Part shown: piece after piece, positions 12,675 through 23,970 of the stretch | Numbering within the stretch: the first letter of the stretch is position 1 | Layout: every line of letters starts with the position of its first letter | Source: Streptococcus alactolyticus | Lineage (GTDB): Bacteria > Bacillota > Bacilli > Lactobacillales > Streptococcaceae | Length of the DNA stretch: 57,405 bases | Direction of reading: 5' to 3' | Assembly (NCBI RefSeq): GCF_012277075.1 | Contig: NZ_JAAXMT010000016.1 | Location: 1 to 57,405 of the forward strand | Notes under the pieces: model-generated | The model's input: the letters and a program-made list of their open reading frames with translations, nothing else | Database searches by the model: none | Told to the model about the DNA's origin: nothing | Program-made: the position numbers and the translations under genes

Positions 12675-12699
12675 AAAAAAGCCATTTAAGGCTTTTTTT
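12674..12699 (-). terminator. terminator in the rgpG-sufC intergenic region
   Basis: A 10-bp stem (12674-12683 with 12690-12699) formed by A-run/GCC and GGC/T-run, symmetrical. On the minus strand it is followed directly by the suf promoter. rgpG is transcribed leftward from 13865 to 12708, so this hairpin ends the mecA-rgpG transcript. Confidence 0.75.
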
Positions 12700-12707
12700 A
12701 TTGCTTA

Positions 12708-13865
12708 TTATTTTCGACGTTGCTTCCATTGCAACATAACAGCTTGGCGGTAGTCGCTATTTCCGATAAATTTAAGTGTATTAAAGAGTGGCGTACGACC
12801 AACACCCCAAATTTCCAGTCCTTCGATAAAGACTTCGAGGGCAAAGGCCAGACCGATAATCAATAACATGCCACCGACACGACTTGATACATTAAGCAAC
12901 AAAGCAATCAAAGAGAACAAAATAGCAATGCCATAGACCACCAAAACCGCACCACGATGGGTAAAACCCATTGCTAGCAAGCGGTGATGCAAATGCATTT
13001 TGTCAGCTTCTGTGGCAGGACGACCAGATAATTTGCGTCGAATAATGGCAACTGTTGTGTCTAAGATTGGCACCCCAAGGATAATCACTGGTGTGATAAC
13101 CGCTACTGCCGTCGAATTTTTCAGACCTTGCAGTGATAGCACTCCAATCATAAATCCGATAAAGAGGGCACCAGTATCCCCCAAATAAATAATAGCTGGA
13201 TGATAGTTGTAAGGGAAAAAGCCTGCAATACAAGCAATTAACAGCAAAATGGTCAAGGTCAAGTAAAAATCCGTTTGCGGTAAAAAGAAGTAGGACACCA
13301 AAGCCATGGTTCCAAGGCTGATAATCGATACCCCACTAACCAAACCATCCAACCCATCAATCAGATTCATGGCATTGGTAATGGAAATAATCCAAAAGAC
13401 CGTCAAAAAGAAGGTCACAACCGAATTAAACTCTAACAGCGGCCCGCCAAATGGAATTTTAAAACTATCAAAACGAAAGTCCGTAAACGCCCAGACAATG
13501 ACCGCACCAATAATGATACCCAGCATTTTGGTCCGAGGTTTTAATTCAAAAATATCGTCAATATAACCTGTCGCCGTGATGATTAAAGCAGCGATAACCA
13601 CAGGTAAAATGTAGTCAAAATAAGACACTGCCCCTGGTATGCCTTTTAACACCTTTGGCATTAAAATCAAGGCAGACACCAAAAAAGACAGGAAAATGGC
13701 TAGACCACCGCTACTTGGCATAGGAACCTTGTTGATGCGTCTGGCATTGGGATTGTCAACAGCTCCCACACGAAAGGCGATAGAGCGAACAATCGGCGTC
13801 AAAAATAAAGACAGCAAAAAGCCACCAATCAGGACAAGAACGTAATCAATTGTAAATGGTATCAT
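12708..13865 (-). CDS. rgpG: undecaprenyl-phosphate N-acetylglucosaminyl 1-phosphate transferase (MraY/WecA/TagO family)
   Basis: 385 aa polytopic membrane enzyme that loads GlcNAc-1-P onto undecaprenyl phosphate, the first step of the rhamnose-glucose cell wall polysaccharide in streptococci. About 10-11 membrane helices are visible. The family motifs are present: GYIDDIFEL (metal-binding Asp pair), NAMNLIDGLDGL, and the basic HLHHRLLAMG loop. It directly follows mecA (1 nt gap). The name rgpG is by family and synteny. Confidence 0.87.
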   Translation of the reverse strand: MIPFTIDYVLVLIGGFLLSLFLTPIVRSIAFRVGAVDNPNARRINKVPMPSSGGLAIFLSFLVSALILMPKVLKGIPGAVSYFDYILPVVIAALIITATGYIDDIFELKPRTKMLGIIIGAVIVWAFTDFRFDSFKIPFGGPLLEFNSVVTFFLTVFWIISITNAMNLIDGLDGLVSGVSIISLGTMALVSYFFLPQTDFYLTLTILLLIACIAGFFPYNYHPAIIYLGDTGALFIGFMIGVLSLQGLKNSTAVAVITPVIILGVPILDTTVAIIRRKLSGRPATEADKMHLHHRLLAMGFTHRGAVLVVYGIAILFSLIALLLNVSSRVGGMLLIIGLAFALEVFIEGLEIWGVGRTPLFNTLKFIGNSDYRQAVMLQWKQRRK

Positions 13866-13866
13866 A

Positions 13867-14622
13867 TTACATCAACTCAATCATTTTTAATTTTGTTAGG
13901 GCTGCAGTTGAGAGCATCTCAATACCATGTTCTTGTAAATATGCACGTGTTTTTGTCCCTGGGTTAGCGTATTCCAATAAACGCGCATACATCAAATTGG
14001 CATAATAAGACGGTTGATTTTGCAAATCAAGCAAAATCGTCATGTGGTAACTGTCTTGGTCCTTGTAGAGTTCAGATTCTTCAACTGGCAAATCAATGAC
14101 TTTGGCAAAGGCAACGACAGACTTCAAGTCTGGAAAATCAAGCACATAGTGCACATAATCTGACGGATTGATATCCTCATCAGATGCTTCTGCTTCTTCT
14201 TGACTTGCCATAGCAGCGTCTGCTTCATTTTCAAGCATCGCTTCGACTTTTTCAAGTTTTTCATGGGCATCTGTATCCCCTTTTGACAACATGGTTTGTT
14301 CAAGTGTCTTGAAAAATTCTTCTGGGGACATATTTGACACGTCATCAAAAGCCGCTAAATCTTCAAAATTCAAATCTTTATTGAGTTCTGATTTGGTCAC
14401 AAAGACATCAATACGGTCTTTTCTTGGAGTCACGCGGAAGCTAAGCATACCGCTATCTTTAAAGGTATCTGGCAAATCCAATTCATCCATGACAGAATAG
14501 AAGAACTCTTCTGTCTTTTCTTGTGGAATCAAAAAGTCTTTCAATTCCATACCACGTTCTTCCAAATCTTCCATACTAATCGTTATTTTAAGTGTTGTTT
14601 CACTAATCTGTTTCATTTCCAT
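13867..14622 (-). CDS. mecA: adaptor protein MecA
   Basis: 251 aa adaptor that delivers substrates such as ComK/ComX-type regulators to ClpC proteolysis. The N-terminal domain ([20 protein letters not shown]) and C-terminal beta-alpha domain ending in [12 protein letters not shown] are typical, joined by an acidic linker (residues ~120-150). A start 6 nt downstream is also possible. GAGG lies 9 nt before the chosen ATG. Confidence 0.92.
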   Translation of the reverse strand: MEMKQISETTLKITISMEDLEERGMELKDFLIPQEKTEEFFYSVMDELDLPDTFKDSGMLSFRVTPRKDRIDVFVTKSELNKDLNFEDLAAFDDVSNMSPEEFFKTLEQTMLSKGDTDAHEKLEKVEAMLENEADAAMASQEEAEASDEDINPSDYVHYVLDFPDLKSVVAFAKVIDLPVEESELYKDQDSYHMTILLDLQNQPSYYANLMYARLLEYANPGTKTRAYLQEHGIEMLSTAALTKLKMIELM

Positions 14623-14652
14623 ACTAAATTACCTCGCACGAGTAGTCATTAT

Positions 14653-14681
14653 ATTATACAGGAAAAGTCGCGCTTTTTCAA
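14653..14681 (-). promoter_or_regulatory. mecA-rgpG promoter
   Basis: TTGAAA (14676-14681), 17-nt spacer, TATAAT (14653-14658), 31 nt before the ATG. Confidence 0.75.
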
Positions 14682-14722
14682 TTTTAAAAAGTTAATTACC
14701 TTTTTAAAAATAGCTCTAGGCA

Positions 14723-14754
14723 GTAAAAAACAAGCAACTCGAATCGAGTTACTT
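14723..14754 (-). terminator. uppP terminator
   Basis: A 9-bp stem with one G-U pair (14746-14754 with 14732-14740) and a 5-nt loop, followed by GTTTTTT in the minus-strand transcript. Confidence 0.8.
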
Positions 14755-14762
14755 ACCTTATC

Positions 14763-15602
14763 TTATAGCATGAATTTCACTAAGCTGTAAACAATCAAGA
14801 TGGTTCCCAAAACGATACGGTATTTACCAAAGACGGTAAAGTCGTGTTTCTTAACGTAATCTGTCAAGAAGCGAATTGAGTAAAGGCTGACTATAAAGGC
14901 TGTCACACTAGCTACAAACAAAATTAAGATTTGACTAGAGCTGAACACATTGCCGTCTAAGAAGAATTTCACAGCCTTCAAACCACTGTAACCAAACATG
15001 GTTGGAATCGCAAGGAAGAAGGTAAAGTCTGCGGCAACAGAACGGCTAGTTCCTAAAATGATAGCCCCCAAAATGGTCGCCCCTGAACGGCTGGTCCCTG
15101 GAACGATACTCAAGACTTGGAAACACCCAATCAAAAAGGCTGTTTTATAAGACATGCGTGCTAATTCAGTAACCTTTGGAGTGACATTGGCATTTCTCTT
15201 TTCAATCCAGATAAAGACAATCCCGTAGAAAATCAATGCAATGGCAATAGGAATCATATAATTGAAATGTGCCTCAAACCAATCATCCAGAGGCACTGCA
15301 ATCACAATAGAAGGAATACAAGCCACAGCAACTTTTAACCACAATTGCCAAGTGAGTCGAACCTCACGTGCCGTTTTACCAGGTTGAAACGGATTCAAAC
15401 GCTCAAAATAAATCACAATAACGGCTAAAATAGCGCCCAATTGAATCACAATATTGAACATATCCATAAAATCTTGGCTTTGGTCAAGATTGATGAATTG
15501 TTGCACCAAAATCAAGTGCCCTGTACTTGAAACAGGTAGCCACTCCGTAATCCCCTCCACAATACCAAAGAAGATTGCTTTTAACACCTCAACGAATAAC
15601 AT
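14763..15602 (-). CDS. uppP: undecaprenyl-diphosphatase (bacitracin resistance protein BacA)
   Basis: 279 aa membrane phosphatase that recycles undecaprenyl pyrophosphate to the carrier used in wall synthesis. Both conserved motifs are present: [14 protein letters not shown] (residues 16-29) and PGTSRSGAT in the second half. About eight membrane segments and normal length. AGGAGGACCT precedes the ATG. Confidence 0.95.
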   Translation of the reverse strand: MLFVEVLKAIFFGIVEGITEWLPVSSTGHLILVQQFINLDQSQDFMDMFNIVIQLGAILAVIVIYFERLNPFQPGKTAREVRLTWQLWLKVAVACIPSIVIAVPLDDWFEAHFNYMIPIAIALIFYGIVFIWIEKRNANVTPKVTELARMSYKTAFLIGCFQVLSIVPGTSRSGATILGAIILGTSRSVAADFTFFLAIPTMFGYSGLKAVKFFLDGNVFSSSQILILFVASVTAFIVSLYSIRFLTDYVKKHDFTVFGKYRIVLGTILIVYSLVKFML

Positions 15603-15630
15603 AGGTCCTCCTAAATTTAATATCTGTTTT

Positions 15631-15639
15631 ATTATATCA
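15631..15639 (-). promoter_or_regulatory. uppP extended -10 promoter
   Basis: TGATATAAT, an extended -10 28 nt upstream of the ATG. The -35 is weak (TTCTAA at 17 nt). Confidence 0.65.
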
Positions 15640-15760
15640 AAATGAACGTTTTTTTAGAATACCCCTAAACAAAGAATGCCAATCCATCTACTAACAAGGA
15701 ATAAAACGCATCCTAATAATATTTTATTGTATAAATATGCTATTTTTACATTAGTCTGTA

Positions 15761-15789
15761 TTGAAATCAACACCCTTTTCCTGTAAAAT
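15761..15789 (+). promoter_or_regulatory. glnP-glnQ promoter
   Basis: TTGAAA (15761-15766), 17-nt spacer, TAAAAT (15784-15789), about 35 nt upstream of the start codon. Confidence 0.75.
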
Positions 15790-15823
15790 GGTATGTTGAT
15801 ATAAGAATAGACAGGAGTCTTAA

Positions 15824-17395
15824 ATGAAAAAGTTACTTTTAAGTTGTTTTCTAGCCACTTTGTTTTTATTTAGTGGAATAACTCATATACACGCAGATGA
15901 GTATCTTCGTGTCGGAATGGAGGCAGCTTATGCTCCTTTTAACTGGACACAAGACGATGACTCAAATGGTGCAGTTCCTATCGAAGGAACAAACCAATAT
16001 GCTAATGGATATGACGTTCAAATCGCTAAAAAAATTGCAGAGGGATTGGATAAAAAACTTATCGTTGTCAAAACAACTTGGACAGGTTTAATTCCAGCTT
16101 TGACCTCTGGAAAAATCGACATGATTGCTGCTGGAATGAGTCCAACTGAGAAACGTAAAAAAGAAATTGCCTTCTCTGATAGTTATTACACTAGCCGTCC
16201 TGTCATTGTCGTATCTAAAAGCGGTAATTATGCCAATGCGACATCGCTAGATGATTTTTCTGGTGCCAAATTAACATCCCAACAAGGGGTTTACCTTTAC
16301 AATCTGATTGACCAAATCAATGGTGCAGTTAAAGAAACGGCTATGGGCGACTTCAACCAAATGCGTCAAGCCTTGCAATCTGGCATCATTGACGGATACA
16401 TTTCAGAACGACCAGACGCTATCTCAGCTGAAAATGCTAATAGTGATTTTAAAATGATTGCTTTTGCTGACGGCAAAGGATTTACCACATCTGCTTCTGA
16501 TACTGCTATTGCTGTTGGTTTGCGTAAAAACGATACTGAGATGTTAGCCAAAGTTAATAGCATTTTAGCAGGGATTTCTGAAGATGAACGTGTTCACTTG
16601 ATGGACAAAATGATTGACGAACAACCTGCTGAACAAGCTAGTGACAGTGCTGATAGCAACTTCTTTTCTGAAGTCTGGACGATCTTCAAAAATAACTGGG
16701 ATCAATTCTTGCGCGGTGCTGGTGTGACGCTCTTCATTTCAATCATTGGTACTGTGGTCGGTCTTGTAATTGGTTTGCTTATCGGGGTTTACCGTACAGC
16801 ACCTAAAGCTGGCAATAAAGTACTTGCTGCCTTGCAAACGCTCTTTGGCTGGGTACTTAATGTTTACATCGAAGTTTTCCGTGGTACGCCGATGATTGTA
16901 CAAGCTATGGTTATTTATTACGGAACTGCTCAAGCCTTCGGTATCTCAATTGACCGTATTTTAGCAGCCGTTGTCATCGTTTCTATCAACACTGGGGCCT
17001 ACATGAGTGAAATTGTTCGTGGTGGTATCTTCGCCGTTGACAAAGGGCAATTTGAAGCGGCAACAGCACTTGGATTTACCCACGGACAAACCATGCGTAA
17101 GATTGTCTTGCCACAAGTTGTGCGCAATATCTTACCAGCCACAGGTAACGAGTTTGTCATTAACATCAAAGACACTTCTGTCTTGAATGTTATCTCTGTT
17201 GTCGAGCTCTACTTCTCAGGAAATACCGTTGCCACTCAGACTTACCAATATTTCCAAACCTTTACCATTATCGCAATCATTTACTTTGTTCTCACCTTCA
17301 CGGTCACACGTATTTTACGTTTCATTGAACGTCGTTTTGATGCCGATACTTACACAACAGGTGCTAACCAAAACCAAACTATGGAGGTGCGATAA
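15824..17395 (+). CDS. glnP: amino acid ABC transporter, fused substrate-binding protein and permease (GlnP type)
   Basis: 523 aa. The secretion signal (residues 1-24, ending HIHA) is followed by one periplasmic-binding-protein-like domain of family 3 (~25-265), a linker, and a permease domain (~285-510) with the EAA loop [21 protein letters not shown]. The fusion is typical of streptococci and lactococci. Substrate is probably glutamine/glutamate or another polar amino acid and cannot be fixed from sequence. Its stop overlaps the glnQ start by one base (TAATG). Confidence 0.9.
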   Translation: MKKLLLSCFLATLFLFSGITHIHADEYLRVGMEAAYAPFNWTQDDDSNGAVPIEGTNQYANGYDVQIAKKIAEGLDKKLIVVKTTWTGLIPALTSGKIDMIAAGMSPTEKRKKEIAFSDSYYTSRPVIVVSKSGNYANATSLDDFSGAKLTSQQGVYLYNLIDQINGAVKETAMGDFNQMRQALQSGIIDGYISERPDAISAENANSDFKMIAFADGKGFTTSASDTAIAVGLRKNDTEMLAKVNSILAGISEDERVHLMDKMIDEQPAEQASDSADSNFFSEVWTIFKNNWDQFLRGAGVTLFISIIGTVVGLVIGLLIGVYRTAPKAGNKVLAALQTLFGWVLNVYIEVFRGTPMIVQAMVIYYGTAQAFGISIDRILAAVVIVSINTGAYMSEIVRGGIFAVDKGQFEAATALGFTHGQTMRKIVLPQVVRNILPATGNEFVINIKDTSVLNVISVVELYFSGNTVATQTYQYFQTFTIIAIIYFVLTFTVTRILRFIERRFDADTYTTGANQNQTMEVR

Positions 17396-18135
17396 TGTCA
17401 TCTGCGATTATTGAAATCAAACATTTGAAAAAATCTTACGGTCAAAATGAAGTGCTAAAAGACATTTCCCTTTCAGTAAATAAAGGTGAGGTGATTTCGA
17501 TTATCGGGTCATCAGGGTCAGGAAAATCAACCTTCCTTCGCTCTATTAACCTTTTGGAAGAACCAACTGCAGGTGAAATCCTTTTTCATGGTCAAGATGT
17601 TCTTGCCAAAGACTACAACTTGACCGAGTACCGTGAAAAATTGGGAATGGTGTTCCAATCCTTTAACTTGTTTGAAAACCTCAACGTTTTGGAAAATGCC
17701 GTCGTTGCACAAACGACCGTGCTGAAACGTTCTCGTGAGGAAGCTGAAAAAATCGCTAAAGAAAACCTCACCAAAGTAGGCATGACTGAACAATATTGGA
17801 AAGCCAAACCCAAACAATTGTCAGGAGGGCAAAAGCAACGTGTGGCAATTGCTCGTGCTTTGTCTGTCAATCCAGAAGCCATGCTCTTTGACGAACCAAC
17901 GTCAGCTCTAGACCCTGAAATGGTTGGAGAGGTTTTAAAAACCATGCAAGACCTTGCTAAATCTGGATTAACCATGATTATCGTGACACACGAAATGGAA
18001 TTTGCCAGAGATGTGTCAGACCGCGTGATTTTCATGGACAAGGGTGTTATTGCCGAAGAAGGCACACCAGAGCAAATCTTCGAACACCCACAGCAAGAAC
18101 GTACCAAAGAATTCTTGCAACGTTTCTTAAAATAA
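17395..18135 (+). CDS. glnQ: amino acid ABC transporter ATP-binding protein (GlnQ type)
   Basis: 246 aa ATPase partner of the fused permease. Walker A GSSGSGKS is at residues 38-45, the signature LSGGQKQR and Walker B with [10 protein letters not shown] are present, and the H-loop ([11 protein letters not shown]) is intact. The length is normal for the polar amino acid family. GGAGGTGCG lies before the ATG. Confidence 0.94.
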   Translation: MSSAIIEIKHLKKSYGQNEVLKDISLSVNKGEVISIIGSSGSGKSTFLRSINLLEEPTAGEILFHGQDVLAKDYNLTEYREKLGMVFQSFNLFENLNVLENAVVAQTTVLKRSREEAEKIAKENLTKVGMTEQYWKAKPKQLSGGQKQRVAIARALSVNPEAMLFDEPTSALDPEMVGEVLKTMQDLAKSGLTMIIVTHEMEFARDVSDRVIFMDKGVIAEEGTPEQIFEHPQQERTKEFLQRFLK

Positions 18136-18149
18136 TATACTAAAACTAG

Positions 18150-18181
18150 AAATCCCATCACTTAATAAAGTGATGGGATTT
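18150..18181. terminator. bidirectional terminator between glnQ and the SPFH gene
   Basis: A 14-bp perfect stem (18150-18163 with 18168-18181) with a 4-nt loop and T-run on the plus strand. It also sits 4 nt past the SPFH stop on the minus strand. Confidence 0.9.
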
Positions 18182-18184
18182 TGT

Positions 18185-19069
18185 TTATTTTACTTTTAAA
18201 GCAGATAGGATTTGGGCGCGAATGTCTTCAACACCTTCGGGGTGATTTGGAAGGAAAATCGTTTGATTGCCCTTGATGGCAAAGGTGTTTAAAGTGTCTA
18301 AATACTGATTAGTCAGCAAAATAGACATAATCTGTTCTTCATTCATACCAACGCTGGTGGCTTTTAGTTCAGCAATAGATTCTGCCAAGCCATCCACGAT
18401 AGCCTTACGTTGTTGGGCAATACCAACCCCGTGCAAGCGGTCTTTTTCAGCCTCAGCCTCGGCAGCCGTCACGATTTTAATTTTATCTGCTTCTGCCAAT
18501 TCTTGAGCGGCAACACGTTTACGTTGGGCTGCGTTAATCTCGTTCATTGATTGTTTAACTTCGGCATCGGGCTCAACTTTGGTAATCAAGGTTTTGACAA
18601 TGACATAACCATAAGTGGACATTTCTTCTGCCACTTGGTGTTGCACTTCAAGTGCGATTTCATCTTTTTTCTCGAACAATTCATCCAAGGTTAATTTAGG
18701 TACTGATGAGCGAAGCGCGTCTTCAATGTAAGACTTAATTTGTGCCTCGGGACGCATGAGTTTGTAGTAAGCATCGATAACATTTTGCTCGCTCACACGG
18801 TACTGCGTTGCCACATTCAAGGTCACGAAAACATTATCCTTCGTCTTGGTTTCTACAACGATTTCAGATTGTAACAGGCGCAACTGGATACGCGCAGCAA
18901 TTTTATCAATCCCGAAAGGCAAACGAATGTGAATGCCACTGCTTGCGGTGGTGTAGTATTTTCCAAACCGCTCGATGATGACAACTGTCTGCTGACGCAC
19001 CACATAAAGCATACTAGCTACAATTCCCAAGGCAAGTAGCACTAAAACACCTAAAATAATAAAAATCAT
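18185..19069 (-). CDS. SPFH/Band 7 domain membrane protein (stomatin-like)
   Basis: 294 aa. One N-terminal membrane helix (residues 2-22) is followed by an SPFH domain (IIERFGKYYTTASSGIHIRLPF through ~180) and an Ala/Glu-rich coiled coil (AAQRKRVAAQELAEADKI). Proteins of this family oligomerise in the membrane and often regulate proteases or membrane microdomains. The specific role is not known from sequence. It is monocistronic with its own promoter. Confidence 0.88.
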   Translation of the reverse strand: MIFIILGVLVLLALGIVASMLYVVRQQTVVIIERFGKYYTTASSGIHIRLPFGIDKIAARIQLRLLQSEIVVETKTKDNVFVTLNVATQYRVSEQNVIDAYYKLMRPEAQIKSYIEDALRSSVPKLTLDELFEKKDEIALEVQHQVAEEMSTYGYVIVKTLITKVEPDAEVKQSMNEINAAQRKRVAAQELAEADKIKIVTAAEAEAEKDRLHGVGIAQQRKAIVDGLAESIAELKATSVGMNEEQIMSILLTNQYLDTLNTFAIKGNQTIFLPNHPEGVEDIRAQILSALKVK

Positions 19070-19150
19070 ACTTTTCTCCTTTCAAGCCAACTCTGGCTTG
19101 CCCATGAATGCTTTAAAAGGCGTTCTTTTTTGTATTTACTTATTAATACA

Positions 19151-19180
19151 ATTATATGTGATTATCACAAAAAAAGTCAA
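19151..19180 (-). promoter_or_regulatory. promoter of the SPFH gene
   Basis: TTGACT (19175-19180), 18-nt spacer, TATAAT (19151-19156). A small hairpin near 19085-19100 lies in the leader just upstream of the ribosome site. Confidence 0.6.
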
Positions 19181-19213
19181 GTAGAAAAAAGTTGCCTCAA
19201 GGAAGCAACTTTT
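19181..19213 (-). terminator. ilvA terminator
   Basis: A 12-bp stem with one G-U pair (19202-19213 with 19187-19198) and 3-nt loop, T-run following, 4 nt past the ilvA stop. Confidence 0.88.
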
Positions 19214-19216
19214 GGG

Positions 19217-20467
19217 TCAAACTAATAAATTATAGAGGCTTTCGTTGCCGTGCAGATTGATATAAGACGGGTCAAAAACAGATAGGCGGTCAATCAGAGC
19301 ATTATAATCATTTTTATCGCTCAGTGCAATACCAATCAAAACAGGTCCTCTGCCTTTATTGGCACGCTTGATGTACTCAAAACGTGTGATGTCATCATTA
19401 GGTCCCAAGATATTATTCACAAATTCACGCAAAGCTCCTGGACGCTGTGGAAAATTCACCACAAAATAATGTTTAATGCCGTCATAAATCAAGGCACGTT
19501 CTTCCATTTCTTGCATACGATTGATATCGTTATTTCCGCCTGAAATGATGCAGACAATCGTCTTGCCTTTGATATCTTCTTTCATGACTTCAAGAGCCGC
19601 AATGGAAGCTGCCCCTGCAGGTTCTGCGATAATTCCTTGCTTAGAATACATATCAATCAAGGTTTCTGAAATCAAACCTTCATCCACACCGACCAACTTA
19701 TCCACATATTTACGCGCAACAGCAAAGGTCTTTTCCCCAACTTTTTGCACAGCAATGCCGTCCGCAAATTTATCAATTTCTTCTAATTTGACAGGACGTC
19801 CTTTATCAAATGCAGCCCGCATACTACGAGCCCCTGCTGCCTCAACACCGACAACTTCAATTTCAGGTGACGCATCTTTCATGTAGGTTGCTACCCCCGA
19901 AATCAAGCCACCGCCACCAACTGGCACATAAATTTGGTCAAAAACAACACCTTCTTCTTGGGCTTGCTCGTAAATTTCATAAGCCACTGTTCCTTGACCT
20001 GCTTGCACATTATCATCGTCAAAAGGGTCGATAAAGGTCATGCCTTCTGCCTTGGTAAATTCTTGTGCCGCTTGAGCCGAGGCGTCAAAGGTATCCCCAA
20101 CCAATTTGATGGTCACATAAGAACCACCAAAAAATTTAACTTGCCCAATTTTTTGTTGAGGCGTTGTCACTGGCATAAAAATAGTGGCTGGAATTTTCAT
20201 CTCGTGACAAGTAAACGCAACCCCTTGGGCATGGTTTCCCGCAGAAGCACAAACAACGCCTCGCTGCTTTTCCTCTTCAGACAACCCATGGATAGCATAA
20301 TAAGCCCCACGAATTTTAAAGGAACGCACTTTTTGCATATTCTCACGTTTGAGATAAACCGTTGCACCGTATTTTTCCGACAGGTAACGGTCAAAATCCA
20401 GTGGTGTCCGATCCACAACATCTTTTAAGACCGTATGTGCACGGACAACATCCTTTGCTACAATCAT
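19217..20467 (-). CDS. ilvA: threonine dehydratase, biosynthetic
   Basis: 416 aa PLP enzyme converting threonine to 2-oxobutanoate for isoleucine synthesis. The PLP lysine lies in RSFKIRGAYYA, the SAGNHAQG motif and glycine-rich phosphate-binding loop VGGGGLISG are present. The C-terminal ~75 residues form a single ACT-like regulatory domain (NFPQRPGALREF), which is the short Gram-positive form. It follows ilvC after a terminator-like hairpin. Confidence 0.93.
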   Translation of the reverse strand: MIVAKDVVRAHTVLKDVVDRTPLDFDRYLSEKYGATVYLKRENMQKVRSFKIRGAYYAIHGLSEEEKQRGVVCASAGNHAQGVAFTCHEMKIPATIFMPVTTPQQKIGQVKFFGGSYVTIKLVGDTFDASAQAAQEFTKAEGMTFIDPFDDDNVQAGQGTVAYEIYEQAQEEGVVFDQIYVPVGGGGLISGVATYMKDASPEIEVVGVEAAGARSMRAAFDKGRPVKLEEIDKFADGIAVQKVGEKTFAVARKYVDKLVGVDEGLISETLIDMYSKQGIIAEPAGAASIAALEVMKEDIKGKTIVCIISGGNNDINRMQEMEERALIYDGIKHYFVVNFPQRPGALREFVNNILGPNDDITRFEYIKRANKGRGPVLIGIALSDKNDYNALIDRLSVFDPSYINLHGNESLYNLLV

Positions 20468-20525
20468 AATCCTACCTTCTTATTCTTCCAAATGTCTCAC
20501 GTTCCCTCAGGAATCCAGTACATAG

Positions 20526-20551
20526 ATAAAAAACCGATGACAACCATCGGT
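20526..20551 (-). terminator. hairpin terminator between ilvC and ilvA
   Basis: A 7-bp stem (20545-20551 with 20533-20539) followed by TTTTTTAT on the minus strand. Only 65 nt remain before ilvA. No clear promoter is seen there, so ilvA may depend on read-through. Confidence 0.65.
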
Positions 20552-20578
20552 CTTTTAAAAAGCGAGCCGTTTCAAAAA

Positions 20579-21604
<1,026 letters not shown>

Positions 21605-21669
21605 TTATCTCTCTTTCTTCATTTTTATATCTAAATGCCTAGGCATTTGTTGATAACTTGGTTAATTGT

Positions 21670-22152
21670 TTAGGATAAATCCCGTGAGAATCCTGTTGCA
21701 CCAGTACGAGCAAGATTTTGAATGCCATAAGGCTTAATCACGCGAATCAAAGCTTCGATTTTATCTGCATCGCCTGTGACTTGGATGGTGATTGATTTTT
21801 GAGCCACATCGACCACACTCGCTCGAAACGGCTGAATGACTGCAAGAATTTCAGCACGTTTGCTCGTTGGAGCGGTCAATTTCACCAAAATAACCTCACG
21901 CTCCAAATGTGGAATATCCGTGATATCACGAACACGCAGGACATCAATCAAACGATTGAGTTGCTTGATGATTTGCTCCACTTCTTCCAAATTCGCCACG
22001 TCAATAATAATCGTAATGCGAGATACATCTGGTTCCATTGTCGGACCAACGGAAATGGATTCGATATTGACCTGACGGCGTGAAAGAACACCAGTGAAAC
22101 GGTTTAGAACACCAGTTGAATTTTGGAGTTTTGCTGTCAACATTCTACGCAT
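21670..22152 (-). CDS. ilvN: acetolactate synthase small (regulatory) subunit
   Basis: 160 aa with the N-terminal ACT domain (LTAKLQNSTGVLNRFTGVLSRR, residues 5-26) that binds valine, and a C-terminal regulatory domain. It overlaps the end of ilvB by 8 bp, so the two subunits are probably co-translated. Confidence 0.94.
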   Translation of the reverse strand: MRRMLTAKLQNSTGVLNRFTGVLSRRQVNIESISVGPTMEPDVSRITIIIDVANLEEVEQIIKQLNRLIDVLRVRDITDIPHLEREVILVKLTAPTSKRAEILAVIQPFRASVVDVAQKSITIQVTGDADKIEALIRVIKPYGIQNLARTGATGFSRDLS

Positions 22153-23848
22153 TGAAAGTCACCCCCAACATCTCACTATTTGATTTACCAGACGGAACCA
22201 TCGGATAAACGTGCTCACGATTTGAAATAGCGACCTCAATCAACATCGGCCTATTCTCCGTAATAATCGTCAAATCATTCTCCAAGGTATTTGGATTGGT
22301 AAATTTGTAATGACTAACGCCGTAAGCTTCAGCCAATAATTGGAAATTTGGCTCGTCATCAAAAGTCGATTCACTACGATGTTCGTCATAGAAAGACTCC
22401 TGCCACTGACGCACCATTCCCAACGAATGATTGTTCATCAAAACCACTTTTATTGGAACACCGTAACCATTTAATAAGGCTAATTCTTGGTTGGTCATTT
22501 GGAAACCACCGTCGCCAACAAAAAGGATAACCTCTTTATCTGGATTGGCTAATTTCGCTCCAATAGCTGCTGGAATGCCAAATCCCATCGTTCCCAAGCC
22601 GCCTGAGGTGATGAGTTGTCGTGCATTTTTGTATGGGTAAAATTGCGCTGCCCACATCTGATGCTGCCCAACATCGGTAACCACAATCGCATCACCCTTG
22701 GTAATCTTACCAATCGTTGCGATAGCGTGCTGAGGTTTGATAATATTTTCTTCAAATTTATAACTAAATGGTGCTTTGGCTTTGTTGGCAAGAACTGAAT
22801 CAGTCCAATCTTCGTGGCGAGTTTTGACAGGTTCTGCCTCAAGAAGAATCTGCAAAGCAGCTTTGGCATCGCCTACAATCGGAATCTTTGTCTTGACCAC
22901 TTTCCCAATTTCAGCGGGGTCAATATCCACATGGGCTACAACCGCATCTGATGCAAAAGTGTCAGGATTTCCCGTCAAACGGTCAGCAAAGCGACAACCA
23001 AAATTAATCATAAAATCACATTCCATCAAGGCCATATTGGAAGCATAAGAACCGTGCATTCCTCCCATCCCCAAAGACAGAGGGTGTTCAATTGGCATCA
23101 CACCAAGGCTTAGCAAGGTTGACACTACGGGAATATTGTAGCGTTCTGCAAAGGCCTGCAATTCTTCTGCTGCATTGGCATAATTAACGCCACCACCCGC
23201 AACAATCAAAGGTTTTTTAGCTTTCTTCAGTTGCGTTAAAATTTTCTTCACCTGAAGGGCATTGGGTTCAATCGTTGGCTGATAACTTGGAAGGGTCACC
23301 TCAGGGTCATAGTAAAAGCTTGTTTTCATTTCTGAAACATCTTTTGGCAAATCTATCACAACAGGACCTGGACGACTAGTTGTTGCAATGTGAACCGCTT
23401 CTGTGATAATACGAGGAATATCCGCCACATCACGAATTTGGTAATTGTATTTGGTAATGGGCATCGTAATACCAATAATGTCCGCTTCCTGAAAGGCATC
23501 TTTTCCAATACCAGAACGAGCAACCTGACCTGTAAAGACCAGCATTGGCACGCTATCACTCATACCGTCAGCAATACCAGTAATGGCATTTGTCGCACCT
23601 GGTCCGCTGGTCACGATAGCCACCCCAATTTTCCCCGTTGATTTGGCGTAACCTTCCGCTTCGTGGAGGGCTCCTTGTTCATGACGGGCTAAAATATGGC
23701 GAACACCATCAAATTGGTAAATGGCATCGTAGAGAGGCAAGACAGCTCCACCAGGGTAACCAAAGACGGTATCAATCCCCAGACTAGCTAAGGTTTCCAA
23801 TAATAATTCTGATCCATTTTTGGATTCAGTTAACTTAATCTGTTTCAC
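22145..23848 (-). CDS. ilvB: acetolactate synthase large (catalytic) subunit
   Basis: 567 aa ThDP enzyme making acetolactate/acetohydroxybutyrate. The catalytic Glu lies in ARHEQGALHEAEGYA, and the ThDP/Mg site is GDGGFQMTNQELALLNGYGVPIKVVLMNN. GTG start at 23848 with AAAGGAGG upstream. First gene of ilvBNC(A), downstream of a CodY-type box. Confidence 0.95.
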   Translation of the reverse strand: MKQIKLTESKNGSELLLETLASLGIDTVFGYPGGAVLPLYDAIYQFDGVRHILARHEQGALHEAEGYAKSTGKIGVAIVTSGPGATNAITGIADGMSDSVPMLVFTGQVARSGIGKDAFQEADIIGITMPITKYNYQIRDVADIPRIITEAVHIATTSRPGPVVIDLPKDVSEMKTSFYYDPEVTLPSYQPTIEPNALQVKKILTQLKKAKKPLIVAGGGVNYANAAEELQAFAERYNIPVVSTLLSLGVMPIEHPLSLGMGGMHGSYASNMALMECDFMINFGCRFADRLTGNPDTFASDAVVAHVDIDPAEIGKVVKTKIPIVGDAKAALQILLEAEPVKTRHEDWTDSVLANKAKAPFSYKFEENIIKPQHAIATIGKITKGDAIVVTDVGQHQMWAAQFYPYKNARQLITSGGLGTMGFGIPAAIGAKLANPDKEVILFVGDGGFQMTNQELALLNGYGVPIKVVLMNNHSLGMVRQWQESFYDEHRSESTFDDEPNFQLLAEAYGVSHYKFTNPNTLENDLTIITENRPMLIEVAISNREHVYPMVPSGKSNSEMLGVTFNA

Positions 23849-23875
23849 AAGGACCTCCTTTTCAAGTATATTTTG

Positions 23876-23890
23876 AATTATCTAAAAATT
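23876..23890. promoter_or_regulatory. CodY-type box before ilvB
   Basis: AATTATCTAAAAATT matches the CodY motif at 13 of 15 positions. It lies between the promoter and the start codon. Confidence 0.55.
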
Positions 23891-23906
23891 CCAACTTATT
23901 GTATCT

Positions 23907-23934
23907 ATCATACCACTAAAAAAAATAAAAGCAA
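23907..23934 (-). promoter_or_regulatory. ilvB promoter candidate
   Basis: TTGCTT (23929-23934), 16-nt spacer, TATGAT (23907-23912). A second TATAAT-like box lies upstream near 23950. Confidence 0.45.
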
Positions 23935-23970
23935 GCTAAAGTTTTAAAATATTATAATCGTATTTAGGGA

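Noticed and set aside
20468..20532. T-box riboswitch before ilvA
   Set aside because: Only 65 nt remain between the terminator and the start, too short for a T-box, and the AGGGTGG-type box is not present.
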